20,510 bases of DNA from Planctomycetota bacterium (GTDB lineage: Bacteria; Planctomycetota; Planctomycetia; Pirellulales; S012-138), in the NCBI GenBank assembly GCA_026982835.1, contig JALSGI010000124.1, positions 1 to 20,510 of the forward strand, given 5' to 3'. This document shows positions 7,512 through 15,137 of the stretch, one piece after another (position 1 is the first letter of the stretch; every line of letters starts with the position of its first letter). Below the pieces are notes generated by a model. The model was not told the origin of the DNA, did no database searches, and was given only the letters and a program-made list of their open reading frames with translations. Made by a program: the position numbers and the translations under genes.

Positions 7512-7921
7512 TGAGCCAGATCCCCTTTTCCCGCGAACACCTGGAAGCCTACCTGGACGAGGCCCTCCCCCCCGACGAGATGGCCTGCGTGGAGGAGACA
7601 CTGCGGCACCATCCGCGACTGCTGGAGGAGCTGCGGGCCATCGTGGCCTTGCGCGACCAGGGGGTGCACACGCTGGGAGCCATCTGGCGGCGGCACCGGC
7701 TCACTTGCCCGGAGCGGGAACAACTGCAAGCCTATCTGGAAAAAAAGCTCGATGCCCCGACGGCCCGCTACGTCCGGTTCCACTTGCAGGTGATCGGCTG
7801 CCGCTACTGCCAGGCCAACCTGGAGGACTTGCAAGAGCAGCAGGGCGACCCGACCCCTCGGCAGAAGCGGCGGCGGCGCTATTTCCAGTCCAGCGCCGGG
7901 CGGCTGCCGCGAGGGAAGTGA
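7511..7921 (+). CDS. Putative cytoplasmic zinc-binding anti-sigma factor
   Basis: 136 residues, starting at the ATG that shares its A with the sigma stop codon. Two related helical segments are visible. The first (about 10-45, EHLEAYLDEALPPDEM then an acidic helix) resembles the anti-sigma zinc-finger fold without cysteines. The second (about 68-108, EREQLQAYLEKKL) ends in H91, C97 and C100. Classic ZAS domains have H-x3-C-x2-C; here the spacing is H-x5-C-x2-C. There is no membrane segment and the C-terminus is basic (RQKRRRR), so it should act in the cytoplasm. The coupled position behind the sigma gene supports a role as its inhibitor. The sequence alone does not prove binding, and an activating cofactor is an alternative. 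Confidence 0.75.
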   Translation: MSQIPFSREHLEAYLDEALPPDEMACVEETLRHHPRLLEELRAIVALRDQGVHTLGAIWRRHRLTCPEREQLQAYLEKKLDAPTARYVRFHLQVIGCRYCQANLEDLQEQQGDPTPRQKRRRRYFQSSAGRLPRGK

Positions 7922-8087
7922 GCCCCGGCAGCGGGGGCAGAGGCGTGTTTTGGCCGGACCGTTGCCAGCCGTCTTTCCCAGCGGCAGCAGCTTGCTTTTC
8001 ACCGGACGCTGGCTCCACATCCCCACGGGCCACCGCCCATCGACACTTGCATCCGGCACGTTGCCCCGGGACCGCAGGAGCCGCGCG
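7922..8087. other. Convergent intergenic region without a clear terminator
   Basis: 166 bp between the end of the plus-strand signalling operon and the end of the minus-strand peptidase gene. A bidirectional terminator would be expected. I find only short stems, such as AGCA/TGCT (7986-7996) followed by TTT. Termination may be Rho-dependent. Confidence 0.4.
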
Positions 8088-10316
8088 TTAGCTTTCGTCC
8101 TGTGGTGGCTCGGGCAGCGGGGGCAGTCCCACGGCCTGTTCCACCCGTTCGGCCAGGGAGCAACACCGGGAGAGAATCCGCACCAGCAGCAAGCCGAAGC
8201 GATCGGTGATGTTGTCCACGCGGAGAAAGACGCGCAGCGGGGACGGCAACTCCTCGGGCGGATCGACCGATTGAACCAGCCAGTCGGCCACCGTGACGGC
8301 TTTCCCTTCATCCAGGGGATAGTCCAGCGAGCCGAACGAGCCGATCCAGTGTTCGACCTTGTTTTCCAGGGTACCAGCCAGCCGTTCGCATTGGTGCCAC
8401 ACGAGGTCTTGGAGCTGGTCGGAGCGGATCTCCTCCAGGGATTGCAACAGGAACTGCAAGCCCAGCCAATCGAGAAACAACTCGGTGGCCACTTTGGCTT
8501 GGGCCATCAAGCGCCGCAGCAGGTGGACGTGTAGCAGCAGCTTTCCGTCCACGCCGGCTCTGTGGGCCTGTTGCGGCGAGCCTTCGGCCCAGCCTAGGGC
8601 CAGTTGCAGCCGGTCCACCAGGATGCGGCACCAGGGGAGGATCAGCGGGCGGCCTTTTGCCATGTCCTGGTCGGCCTGCTGGGCTGCTTCGTGGGCGCTT
8701 TGTTTCAGCTGGGCAGCCACGTCTTGATTGAGCGTGGCGGCGGCCAGGGCGTGGAAGAGCCGGTGCCAGAGGCGCTGGGCAATTCCGTGCTGGAAGGGAT
8801 CGACCCCTTCGTTGAATTGCCCTCGGAGCTGCACCACCTGCTCGCGGTAATAGCGAAGCCGGCCGGCCAGCTCGTCGGGAGCCAACTGTTGCGGCTGCCA
8901 GGACAAAGGCAACCGTTCGGCTTCCCGCAGCATTACCAGGAACCACCAGATGGACATCCCTCCCTGGCAGTACCGCTCCAGGGAGCGGCTGTAGGTGCGT
9001 TCCCTGCCGTGGTGCTGCATGATTTCTTCCACCGGACGCAGCCACTCCGGGGAGAACTCCTGGGGGAGCGTGCGGCGGTACCACTGCTCGGTCAGCTGGC
9101 GGCACAGTGTACCGAACTGCACAAACAGCACCCGCGCCGGCAGCAAGGCGATCTCCTGGTCCCGAAACAGCCCGGCAAATCCCTCCCGCTGCACGGCCCG
9201 AATCCGCTGCGGATCGGTCGGGTGGGTGTCGTCCCAGGAGAGCCGCTGCTGAGGGAGCCACTTCTTCTCGAAGGCGTCCGGCTCTTCCTTGCGGAACTGT
9301 TCCACCAGGCGTTGGACCATCTCGGGAAAGTCCACCGCCAGGCGGCGGTCGTGGTGCGAAAGATGGAGGAAATCCACGGCTTGGGCGTGACCCACTTGCA
9401 GTTGCCACAGGTCCTTCATCGTCTGCACGAACCAGCGGCTGCCCACCAGTTGGGCCTCGTACAGGTCGGCTTCGTATTCCATCTGGCGGGTGAAGAAGGC
9501 GGCCACGCCCACGCCGATCCAGGCCAGCACCCGCAGCAGCCAGCGCGTGGCGGCGATGTAGAGCCGGGCCAGCCAGGCGGGGATGGCAAACAGCCCCAGT
9601 TTCTCGAAGGAACACATCCGTTCCAGGTACTCGTCCCACTGGTCCCGCTCATACGCCACCCGCAGCAGCCAGTAGCACGTGGCGCGGATCAACGCTCCCA
9701 GCCGCATCCCCCAGTGCTGGGAAAAGTGTCCCATCTCGTGGGCCAGCACCCCGGCCAGCTGCCGCACGGTGAGCACGCGCACCAGGGGCAAGCCGATGTG
9801 CAGGCAAAGCTGCTTGCCGAAGACGGCTCCCAGTCCTCGGCCCAGCGAGGCCCCGGCGTTGGGCATCAGCGAAACCAGAATCCGCGTCGGCTCCGGGGCG
9901 CCGACCACCTGGGCCACGCGGGCGCAGAAGCGGAACAGCACCGGCTGCTGGTGCGGTTGCAGCTCCAGGAAGCCGCTTTCGTCCTCCTCGGAGCTGAACA
10001 GGGGCTTGATGAGGAAAAACACGCTGGCCGCACCCACTGCCGCTCCCCCCAGGTAGAGAAGCCAGCCGAAGAACCCTTCGGAAAGCAGCTCGCTGTTTCC
10101 CGACAAATGGCGCAGCGTCCAGTAACCGGCCAACCCGATCACCGCCAGGTAAACGCCCAGCAGCAGCACCAGCATCAGGGCCACCAGCACCAACCCCAGC
10201 CCGTAGCCGAAGCTGGTGCTGATCGGCTGCAGGCGGCCCTCGAAGCTTTGCAACACGCGCCGCTGGGAGATTTTGCCCCGGGAAGACGATGGCTTAGCTT
10301 GCCCCTGAGAGTTCAT
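8088..10316 (-). CDS. M48-family zinc metallopeptidase with long C-terminal extension
   Basis: 742 residues. The zinc site is HEMGH (193-197), with E280 of EYEAD as the probable third ligand, the M48 (HtpX/Ste24) arrangement. Hydrophobic segments at about 39-62 and 84-104 precede the catalytic helix, and further hydrophobic stretches occur at about 243-275, so the protease is membrane-bound. HtpX is about 290 residues. Here more than 400 residues follow the zinc site, mostly helical and without a motif I recognise, beyond an SWDDTHPTDPQRI segment like the conserved H-P-xx-RI region of this family. The likely job is membrane-protein quality control. The ATG at 10316 is chosen over an upstream in-frame start at 10358 because AGGAG lies 8 nt before it. 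Its only upstream same-strand neighbour is the cytochrome gene, which has its own terminator, so it is probably monocistronic. Confidence 0.9.
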   Translation of the reverse strand: MNSQGQAKPSSSRGKISQRRVLQSFEGRLQPISTSFGYGLGLVLVALMLVLLLGVYLAVIGLAGYWTLRHLSGNSELLSEGFFGWLLYLGGAAVGAASVFFLIKPLFSSEEDESGFLELQPHQQPVLFRFCARVAQVVGAPEPTRILVSLMPNAGASLGRGLGAVFGKQLCLHIGLPLVRVLTVRQLAGVLAHEMGHFSQHWGMRLGALIRATCYWLLRVAYERDQWDEYLERMCSFEKLGLFAIPAWLARLYIAATRWLLRVLAWIGVGVAAFFTRQMEYEADLYEAQLVGSRWFVQTMKDLWQLQVGHAQAVDFLHLSHHDRRLAVDFPEMVQRLVEQFRKEEPDAFEKKWLPQQRLSWDDTHPTDPQRIRAVQREGFAGLFRDQEIALLPARVLFVQFGTLCRQLTEQWYRRTLPQEFSPEWLRPVEEIMQHHGRERTYSRSLERYCQGGMSIWWFLVMLREAERLPLSWQPQQLAPDELAGRLRYYREQVVQLRGQFNEGVDPFQHGIAQRLWHRLFHALAAATLNQDVAAQLKQSAHEAAQQADQDMAKGRPLILPWCRILVDRLQLALGWAEGSPQQAHRAGVDGKLLLHVHLLRRLMAQAKVATELFLDWLGLQFLLQSLEEIRSDQLQDLVWHQCERLAGTLENKVEHWIGSFGSLDYPLDEGKAVTVADWLVQSVDPPEELPSPLRVFLRVDNITDRFGLLLVRILSRCCSLAERVEQAVGLPPLPEPPQDES

Positions 10317-10578
10317 CCCACTTCTCCTGAAGCTGCTTGGAACGGGTCCCGCCCCCACCCTGCCCCCGTGGTCCCCGTACCCTGGATTCCACGGCTAGGG
10401 CATACGGTCAAGGGGTGTGTTTCCCGTATTCTACGCAGCCGCACCGCCGCGGTCACCTCGCCCCCCGGGTTTCTTTCCCGGAGAGCGGGCGCGGCGCAGG
10501 CCCCCTCCCCCATCCCTCCTCCCCGGCCAAGATCAACGCCCAAGGGTCCTGGGGAGGGCCGCCGAGCCCTGGTGGAAG
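10317..10578. other. Gene-free region upstream of the peptidase gene
   Basis: Carries the promoter region of the minus-strand peptidase gene. On the minus strand, TTGACC (complement of 10406-10411) resembles a -35 element, but no convincing -10 hexamer lies at the expected distance. I see no coding signal or repeat. Confidence 0.4.
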
Positions 10579-10622
10579 AAAACCAAAACGGGCTCTCCCG
10601 CCGCGCAGGACGGAAAAGCCCG
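10579..10622 (-). terminator. Rho-independent terminator of the cytochrome gene
   Basis: On the minus strand, CGGGCT (complement of 10617-10622) pairs with AGCCCG (complement of 10589-10594) and is followed by TTTTGGTTTT (complement of 10579-10588). It begins 24 nt after the cytochrome stop codon. The six-pair stem has a 22-nt loop that contains a smaller alternative stem, CGGG/CCCG, next to the T-tract. Confidence 0.6.
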
Positions 10623-10646
10623 CCTCGGAGGGTGGCCCCGGGTCGC

Positions 10647-12080
10647 TTACAAACAGCGCAGAAACGCCACCAGGTCGGCCTTTTCGCGGGCGGTAAGCTT
10701 CAGCTCCAGCACCAGGTTGAAGAACTCCACCGTGTCCTCAAGCGTCAGCAACCGCCCGTCGTGCAGGTAGGGCGGAGAGTCCTTGATCCCCCGCAGGGTG
10801 AAGGTCTTGATCGGCCCGTCGGCTGCGGCCCAACGCCCGCCGACCCATTGCGGCTCGTAGAACCGCTCGGTTTTGAGGTTGTGCATCAGGTTGTCGGTGT
10901 AGTAGGGTGCCGGGTGGCACACGCTACACTTGGCCTTACCGAAGAACAGCTCCTGCCCGCGTAGCTCGGCCGGCGTGGCTTTTTCAGGGTCGAGCTTGCC
11001 GTCCCAGCGGAGCTTCGGCGCCGGCGGGAAATCCAGCAACGCCTGGAACTCGGCCATGAAGTGCACTTGGCTGCCGCGTTCCAGCACGTTCACGCCCTTT
11101 TTGGTGGCGATGACCGGATCGCCGTCGAAGTAGGCGGCCCGCTGCTCAAACTCCGTGAAGTCCTCCACGCTCTTCAACGCCCGCTGCGAGCCGAACAGCC
11201 GCTGCACGTTCACCCCGCGCAGGCTGGGCGTGTCGATCCGGTGGCGAAACGCTTGCGGGCGAATATCGCCCACCAGGTGCGTGGCCGCGTTGGTGTGCCC
11301 GTTCACGTGGCAATCGAAACAGGCCACGCCCCGGTGCGGGTGCAGCGAGCGGCGATCTTCGGTAGCGTTGAACTGCTGTTGCGGGAACGGGGTGACCAGC
11401 AGCCGCAGGCCCTCCAGCTGCTTGGGATTCAGGATGCCGCTGAACAGCTCGTAGTAGTTGGCCAGCGTGACCAGCTTCCCCTGGCTCACATCGCCCAGGT
11501 CGGGGCGGGTGGTCAGGTAGATCGGCGGGGGGAACTCCGGCAACAAGTGCTCCGGCAGGTCGAAGTCCAGGTCGAATCGAGTCAGGTCGCGCCCGGTCTG
11601 CCGCTTCAGCTCGTCGATATGGTGCTTGGGGAACAGCATGCCGCCCTCGTTGTGGTTGGGGTGCGGCAGCGGCAGGAACCCCTTGGGCCACAACCCGCGG
11701 CGGCGAATTTCCTCCGGGCTCATTCGCGCCAGGTCGTCCCAGGTCACGCCCGGGGGCAACTTCACCCGCACGCCTTCTTGCACCGGCTTGCCGCGGCTCA
11801 TAGTCACGCCGGGGGCAGGGCGATTGCTCAGATCATAACGCTCTTCCAGCAACTGGCGGTGCGCCCGCATCACCCGCGGCTTGGCCGCCGACATGCGAGC
11901 CACGATCGACTCGAACTTTTCCTTCACGGCCACCGGGGCATAGCTGGTGCGAGCCCGCGGCGGCGGGGCCTTCGAGGGCGGCTCGGCTTCCACGCGCAGA
12001 GTCGCGTAGCCCAGGCCCACCGCGGCAAGCAACAACGTGGCTCCCGCCACGAGTCGCCCTTTGGGAAAGTGTCGGTTCAT
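10647..12080 (-). CDS. Di-heme cytochrome c, cytochrome-c peroxidase/MauG family
   Basis: 477 residues. An N-terminal hydrophobic segment (about 10-28) exports the protein or anchors it. Two c-type heme sites are visible, CFDCH (254-258) and CSVCH (385-389), 131 residues apart as in bacterial di-heme peroxidases. The C-terminal part has the family signature TLRGIKDSPPYLHDGRLLTL (428-447). Such enzymes reduce hydrogen peroxide in the periplasm with electrons from small cytochromes, or oxidise protein residues in the MauG branch. Classical enzymes have about 320-350 residues; here about 200 extra residues precede the first heme, including LPLPHPNHNEGGMLFP (136-151). The ATG at 12080 has AAGGAG 9 nt upstream. 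The gene is divergent from an OxyR-type regulator across 129 bp, pointing to peroxide defence. Whether it is peroxidase or MauG-like cannot be decided by eye. Confidence 0.9.
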   Translation of the reverse strand: MNRHFPKGRLVAGATLLLAAVGLGYATLRVEAEPPSKAPPPRARTSYAPVAVKEKFESIVARMSAAKPRVMRAHRQLLEERYDLSNRPAPGVTMSRGKPVQEGVRVKLPPGVTWDDLARMSPEEIRRRGLWPKGFLPLPHPNHNEGGMLFPKHHIDELKRQTGRDLTRFDLDFDLPEHLLPEFPPPIYLTTRPDLGDVSQGKLVTLANYYELFSGILNPKQLEGLRLLVTPFPQQQFNATEDRRSLHPHRGVACFDCHVNGHTNAATHLVGDIRPQAFRHRIDTPSLRGVNVQRLFGSQRALKSVEDFTEFEQRAAYFDGDPVIATKKGVNVLERGSQVHFMAEFQALLDFPPAPKLRWDGKLDPEKATPAELRGQELFFGKAKCSVCHPAPYYTDNLMHNLKTERFYEPQWVGGRWAAADGPIKTFTLRGIKDSPPYLHDGRLLTLEDTVEFFNLVLELKLTAREKADLVAFLRCL

Positions 12081-12209
12081 CCTGCTTCTCCTTGATTGGG
12101 GGGAACGGTACAATCCCGCTGGCACTTCTCCCCTGGCACACCTGTATCCTAGGGCCGTCAGCTAGTTTTGGGAAATCAAATGATCGGATACTGTGCATAG
12201 GTGGCCGTT
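12081..12209. promoter_or_regulatory. Divergent control region between cytochrome peroxidase and oxyR genes
   Basis: 129 bp that should contain both promoters and the OxyR site. A perfect inverted repeat ATCA-AA-TGAT lies at 12175-12184, 26 nt before the regulator ATG, where LysR proteins often repress themselves. ATAG at 12197-12200 is a possible half-site. The full four-half-site E. coli OxyR motif is not apparent. Confidence 0.4.
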
Positions 12210-13115
12210 ATGGAACTGTATCAACTCGAGTACTTCGTCGCCGTGGCCCAGGAGGGCAGCTTCACCCGCGCAGCCAAGCGTTGCCTGGTCACTCAGCCCA
12301 CGCTTAGCCAGCAAATCCAGAAGCTGGAGCGCGAGTTGGGTCAGCCGCTGTTTCAGCGGCTGGGACGCCGTGTGGAGCTGACCGAGGCGGGCCGCGTGCT
12401 GTACGAAAAAGCCCAGTCCATCCTCCAACTGGCCCAACAGGCACAGCACGAAGTGGAGGAAGTCTCCGGCCGGGGGATGGGCCGGGTGATCGTGGGGGCC
12501 ATTCCCACCATTGCCCCCTACCTGCTGCCGCAACTGGTGCAGAAGTTCCAGCAACAGTTCCCCCAGGCGGAACTCTCCCTGGAGGAAGACCTCACCGATC
12601 ACTTGCTGGCCAAGTGCGCGCAAGGGGAGCTGGACCTGGCTATCATGGCCATGCCGGTCAAGCACGATCAACTCAACGTCCAGGCCCTGTGGAGCGAACC
12701 GCTGCTGTTGGCCGTGCCCCAGGGACACCCCTTGGCCGAAAAGAAAAAACTCACCGTGCGCGACCTGGCCAAGGAGCCTTTCATCCTGCTGGACGAAATG
12801 CACTGCCTGGGCGAGCAGATCGTGGAGTTCTGCAACCGCCAGGCCTACTCGCCGCTGGTCTGCTGCCGCAGTGCCCAGCTGCTCACCGTGCAGGAGATGG
12901 TGGCCCTGGGACACGGCGTGTCGCTGGTGCCGCAGATGGCCGCCCAGGCCCGCCCCGATCCCCGGGTGGTCTATCGCCGCCTCTCCGGCCCGGGGCCGCG
13001 GCGCACGCTGGCCCTGGTGTGGCACAAGCACCGCTTCCTGAGCGGTGCGGCCAGGGCCTGGCTGGAGATGATCCAGCAGGAAACCGCCCGGCGAAAAAAG
13101 AACAAGTCCGGCTAG
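12210..13115 (+). CDS. oxyR: OxyR-type LysR transcriptional regulator (peroxide sensor)
   Basis: 301 residues. The N-terminal helix-turn-helix (about 3-60) is typical LysR: LEYFVAVAQEGSFTRAAKR and TQPTLSQQIQKLERELG. The effector domain (about 91-290) includes H198-C199 and C208 within DEMHCLGEQIVEFC. Both cysteines have the same residue numbers and spacing as the redox pair of E. coli OxyR (C199 and C208), which forms a disulfide in response to hydrogen peroxide. It should therefore sense peroxide directly and activate the divergent di-heme peroxidase. The ATG at 12210 is preferred over GTG at 12201 because AGGTGG lies 5 nt before it. Three further cysteines (C136, C218, C219) are present; C218-C219 is a vicinal pair. 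The C-terminus is Lys/Arg-rich. Confidence 0.92.
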   Translation: MELYQLEYFVAVAQEGSFTRAAKRCLVTQPTLSQQIQKLERELGQPLFQRLGRRVELTEAGRVLYEKAQSILQLAQQAQHEVEEVSGRGMGRVIVGAIPTIAPYLLPQLVQKFQQQFPQAELSLEEDLTDHLLAKCAQGELDLAIMAMPVKHDQLNVQALWSEPLLLAVPQGHPLAEKKKLTVRDLAKEPFILLDEMHCLGEQIVEFCNRQAYSPLVCCRSAQLLTVQEMVALGHGVSLVPQMAAQARPDPRVVYRRLSGPGPRRTLALVWHKHRFLSGAARAWLEMIQQETARRKKNKSG

Positions 13116-13158
13116 GAGAACGGCTGGCGGCGTGTCACTTGCGGCTTGCGCCGTGGGC

Positions 13159-13405
13159 GGGAGCGAAAGCTCCCCGGGCCAGCGGCGCGGCTGCCCTCCG
13201 CCAGCTGAAGCTGGCGGCTCGCCGCTGGTGCGTTTGCGCTTTTTCTTGCCCGGTGCGGAAGCACCGCCTCATCCCTCCACGCCCCCAAGCCTCCAAGCCC
13301 CCGGTGCGAAAGCACCCTGCGCAAGCCGCACGCCGACTCGCCGATACTGTTTCTCCCCCCGCTGACGCGGGGGGCTCCTCCGGGAGCTTACGCTCCCGGC
13401 TCGCC
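13159..13405. repeat. Cluster B of REP-like palindromes
   Basis: Six palindromes of the same design as cluster A. Stem arms and loops: 13159-13164/13169-13174 (GAAA), 13198-13205/13210-13217 (TGAA, then CTCGCC), 13251-13256/13261-13266 (GGAA), 13303-13307/13312-13316 (GAAA), 13355-13362/13367-13374 (TGAC, then CTC), 13380-13387/13392-13399 (TTAC, then CTCGCC). A C-rich CCTCCAAGC-like spacer (13273-13302) also recurs from cluster A. The stretch 13341-13377 parallels 863-900, where GCCGATAC, a CTCC run and a palindrome follow in the same order. Confidence 0.85.
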
Positions 13406-13415
13406 GGAGAACCGC
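13379..13415 (+). repeat. 37-bp repeat shared with cluster A
   Basis: Identical to 696-732. It includes the CCGGGAGC palindrome with TTAC loop and CTCGCC tail, followed by GGAGAACCGC. Confidence 0.93.
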
Positions 13416-13545
13416 AGGTTTCCCGGATTTGCCCGCCAAGGTATCGAACTTGCTCTCTTTCTCTGGCATACTTGCACCCCGGAGGAGCACACCCTCGGGG
13501 AGGGCTCCTGGAACTTGAAAACTCCCCCGCTTGCGAGGCACTGCC

Positions 13546-14583
13546 ATGCCTGCCGTGGAGCGTCCGGTGGTGGCCGTGTCGATGGGCGATCCGGCCGGGG
13601 TAGGCCCGGAGCTGGCCTTGCGCATCTTGCACGACCCCCAGATCGACACCTGCTGCGTGCCGCTGGTGTTTGGCGATGCGGAAGTGCTCCGCCGCGTGGC
13701 CCAGCACCAGCACCAGCCCTTTGCCGCCCGCGTGGTGCCGTGGACCCAGTGGCGCAAACAGCCCGCTGTGCCCCAACAGCCCACGGTCATCGACCTGCAG
13801 GCGATTTCCGCCGGAGAGCTGGAGCCCGGCCGCGTGGATCGCCGCACCGGGCATGCCGCTTACGCTTACGTGGACGCAGCGATCTGGGCCGCCCTGCACG
13901 GCCACGCCCATGCCCTGGCCACCGGACCCATTCACAAGGAGGCCATGCACCAGGCGGGCATTCCCTATCCGGGCCACACGGAGCTTTTGGCCGCCCGCAC
14001 CGCGGTGGAAAGCGCCTACATGATGTTCGTCTCACGCCAGTTGTGCGTCAGCCTGGTCACCGGCCACATCGGCTACCGCGACGTGCCCCAGGCGCTGTCG
14101 GTGCCGCGGATCGTGGAGGCCATCGGGCTAACGGCCCAGGTGATGCGCGCCCTGCGCGGGCGGGAACCGCTTTTGGGGGTTTGCGGGCTGAATCCGCACG
14201 CCGGGGAGCACGGGCTGTTCGGCTACCGCGAGGAGGAGGAGCTGATCCTGCCGGCCATTGAAACGGCCCGCGAGATGGGCCTGCATGTGCAAGGCCCCCT
14301 GCCCCCCGACACCGCTTTCATCCCCCAGCGTCGCCGCGAGCTGGACGCCATCGTCTGCATGTACCACGACCAGGGACTGGTTGCCCTCAAGGCCCTGGCC
14401 TTCGAGGACGCAGTGCATCTGACGCTGGGCCTGCCGATTATCCGCACCTCGGTCGATCACGGCACGGCCCTGGACATCGCCTGGCAAGGGACGGCCCAGG
14501 GGGAAAGCCTCCGCCAGGCCGTGCTGCTGGCGGCGCAACTGGCTGCCCAGCAGCAGCGCGAGCCGATCCGCGTGGAGAGCTGA
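13546..14583 (+). CDS. pdxA: 4-hydroxythreonine-4-phosphate dehydrogenase
   Basis: 345 residues, a normal length for PdxA (about 330). The enzyme oxidises 4-phosphohydroxy-L-threonine with NAD(P) in the DXP-dependent route to pyridoxal 5'-phosphate, in the cytoplasm. The start MGDPAGVGPE (13-22) is the family signature. The three metal-binding histidines are visible in GHTE (H144), NPHAGE (H218) and MYHDQG (H274). TGPIHKEA (126-133) and the C-terminal RTSVDHGTALDIA stretch are also characteristic. The ATG at 13546 has GAGG 8 nt upstream; a TTG at 13531 in the same frame is less likely. It lies alone after the repeat cluster and converges on the small membrane protein gene with only 28 bp between stop codons. 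Partner pdx genes are not in the window. No key residue is missing. Confidence 0.96.
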   Translation: MPAVERPVVAVSMGDPAGVGPELALRILHDPQIDTCCVPLVFGDAEVLRRVAQHQHQPFAARVVPWTQWRKQPAVPQQPTVIDLQAISAGELEPGRVDRRTGHAAYAYVDAAIWAALHGHAHALATGPIHKEAMHQAGIPYPGHTELLAARTAVESAYMMFVSRQLCVSLVTGHIGYRDVPQALSVPRIVEAIGLTAQVMRALRGREPLLGVCGLNPHAGEHGLFGYREEEELILPAIETAREMGLHVQGPLPPDTAFIPQRRRELDAIVCMYHDQGLVALKALAFEDAVHLTLGLPIIRTSVDHGTALDIAWQGTAQGESLRQAVLLAAQLAAQQQREPIRVES

Positions 14584-14611
14584 GCCGCCTGGGTCCCGAA
14601 AACGCCGCGAC

Positions 14612-14920
14612 TCACTCCTGCCGGTTTGCTCCCTTGCCGTGGTCCGGCTGTTGGCCAGGTGCTTTGCCGCCGCGTGCCCGCCACGCATAAACCAAAAACG
14701 AAATCAGCCCGGCGTAGCGGTATTGAGAGTCCACGTAATGCTCGATCACGTAAAAGGCAAAATAATAGAAACGGCAAAAGGCCCAGATGGCGACGGCCAA
14801 AAGCAGCGCCACCTTCCCATCCTGCGCTTGCAGCAGCAACAGCCCGGAGGCCAGCACCCCCAGCAGCAGAAAAAGGATCCCCTTGATCCAGATGAGCCGG
14901 GGATTTTTCAGATCGGCCAT
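14612..14920 (-). CDS. Small two-span membrane protein, unknown function
   Basis: 102 residues from the ATG at 14920 (MADLKNPRLIW). An upstream extension to 15055 is open but has no ribosome site, and its added residues do not look like part of the protein; AGGAAAG precedes the chosen ATG. Two hydrophobic segments lie at about 10-31 and 37-59. They are followed by an aromatic stretch FYYFAFYVIEHYVD (51-64) and then by FLVYAWRARG, with a hydrophilic C-terminus. No enzymatic motif is seen. It is last in a same-strand series after the two NARTG proteins, but 217 bp separate it from the nearest one and an A+T-rich patch upstream (14960-15005) suggests its own promoter. I do not recognise the family. 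Confidence 0.7.
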   Translation of the reverse strand: MADLKNPRLIWIKGILFLLLGVLASGLLLLQAQDGKVALLLAVAIWAFCRFYYFAFYVIEHYVDSQYRYAGLISFLVYAWRARGGKAPGQQPDHGKGANRQE

Positions 14921-15137
14921 GGGTGCTTTCCTGGTCGAAACGGCAGGTGGTGAGCATCTAGATTTTACCAGGAAATTTATGAAAAAGATCGTATTGCTTT
15001 TGCTCGATGCCTGGAACTCCCGCGGCAGAAGCGGCGTGCGGTGTGAAAAGATCAAGCTCTGGTGAGCTCCGGACTTCCGGCCGGGGGAGAGTCGAACCGG
15101 CGGGAAAATTCGGGCAGATTCTTTATTTCAGAAAGTA

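Larger units (their letters stand above)
13116..13545. other. Gene-free region before pdxA, mostly repeats
   Basis: 430 bp. The first 300 bp hold palindrome cluster B. The last 130 bp are less G+C-rich in places (13441-13475) and should contain the pdxA promoter, but I cannot pick a convincing -35/-10 pair. No gene is visible. Confidence 0.5.

Noticed and set aside
8604..10964. Plus-strand open frame of 786 codons opposite the peptidase gene
   Set aside because: It is antisense to a protein with an HEMGH zinc site and runs into the cytochrome gene. Composition is Gln/Pro/His-rich without motifs.
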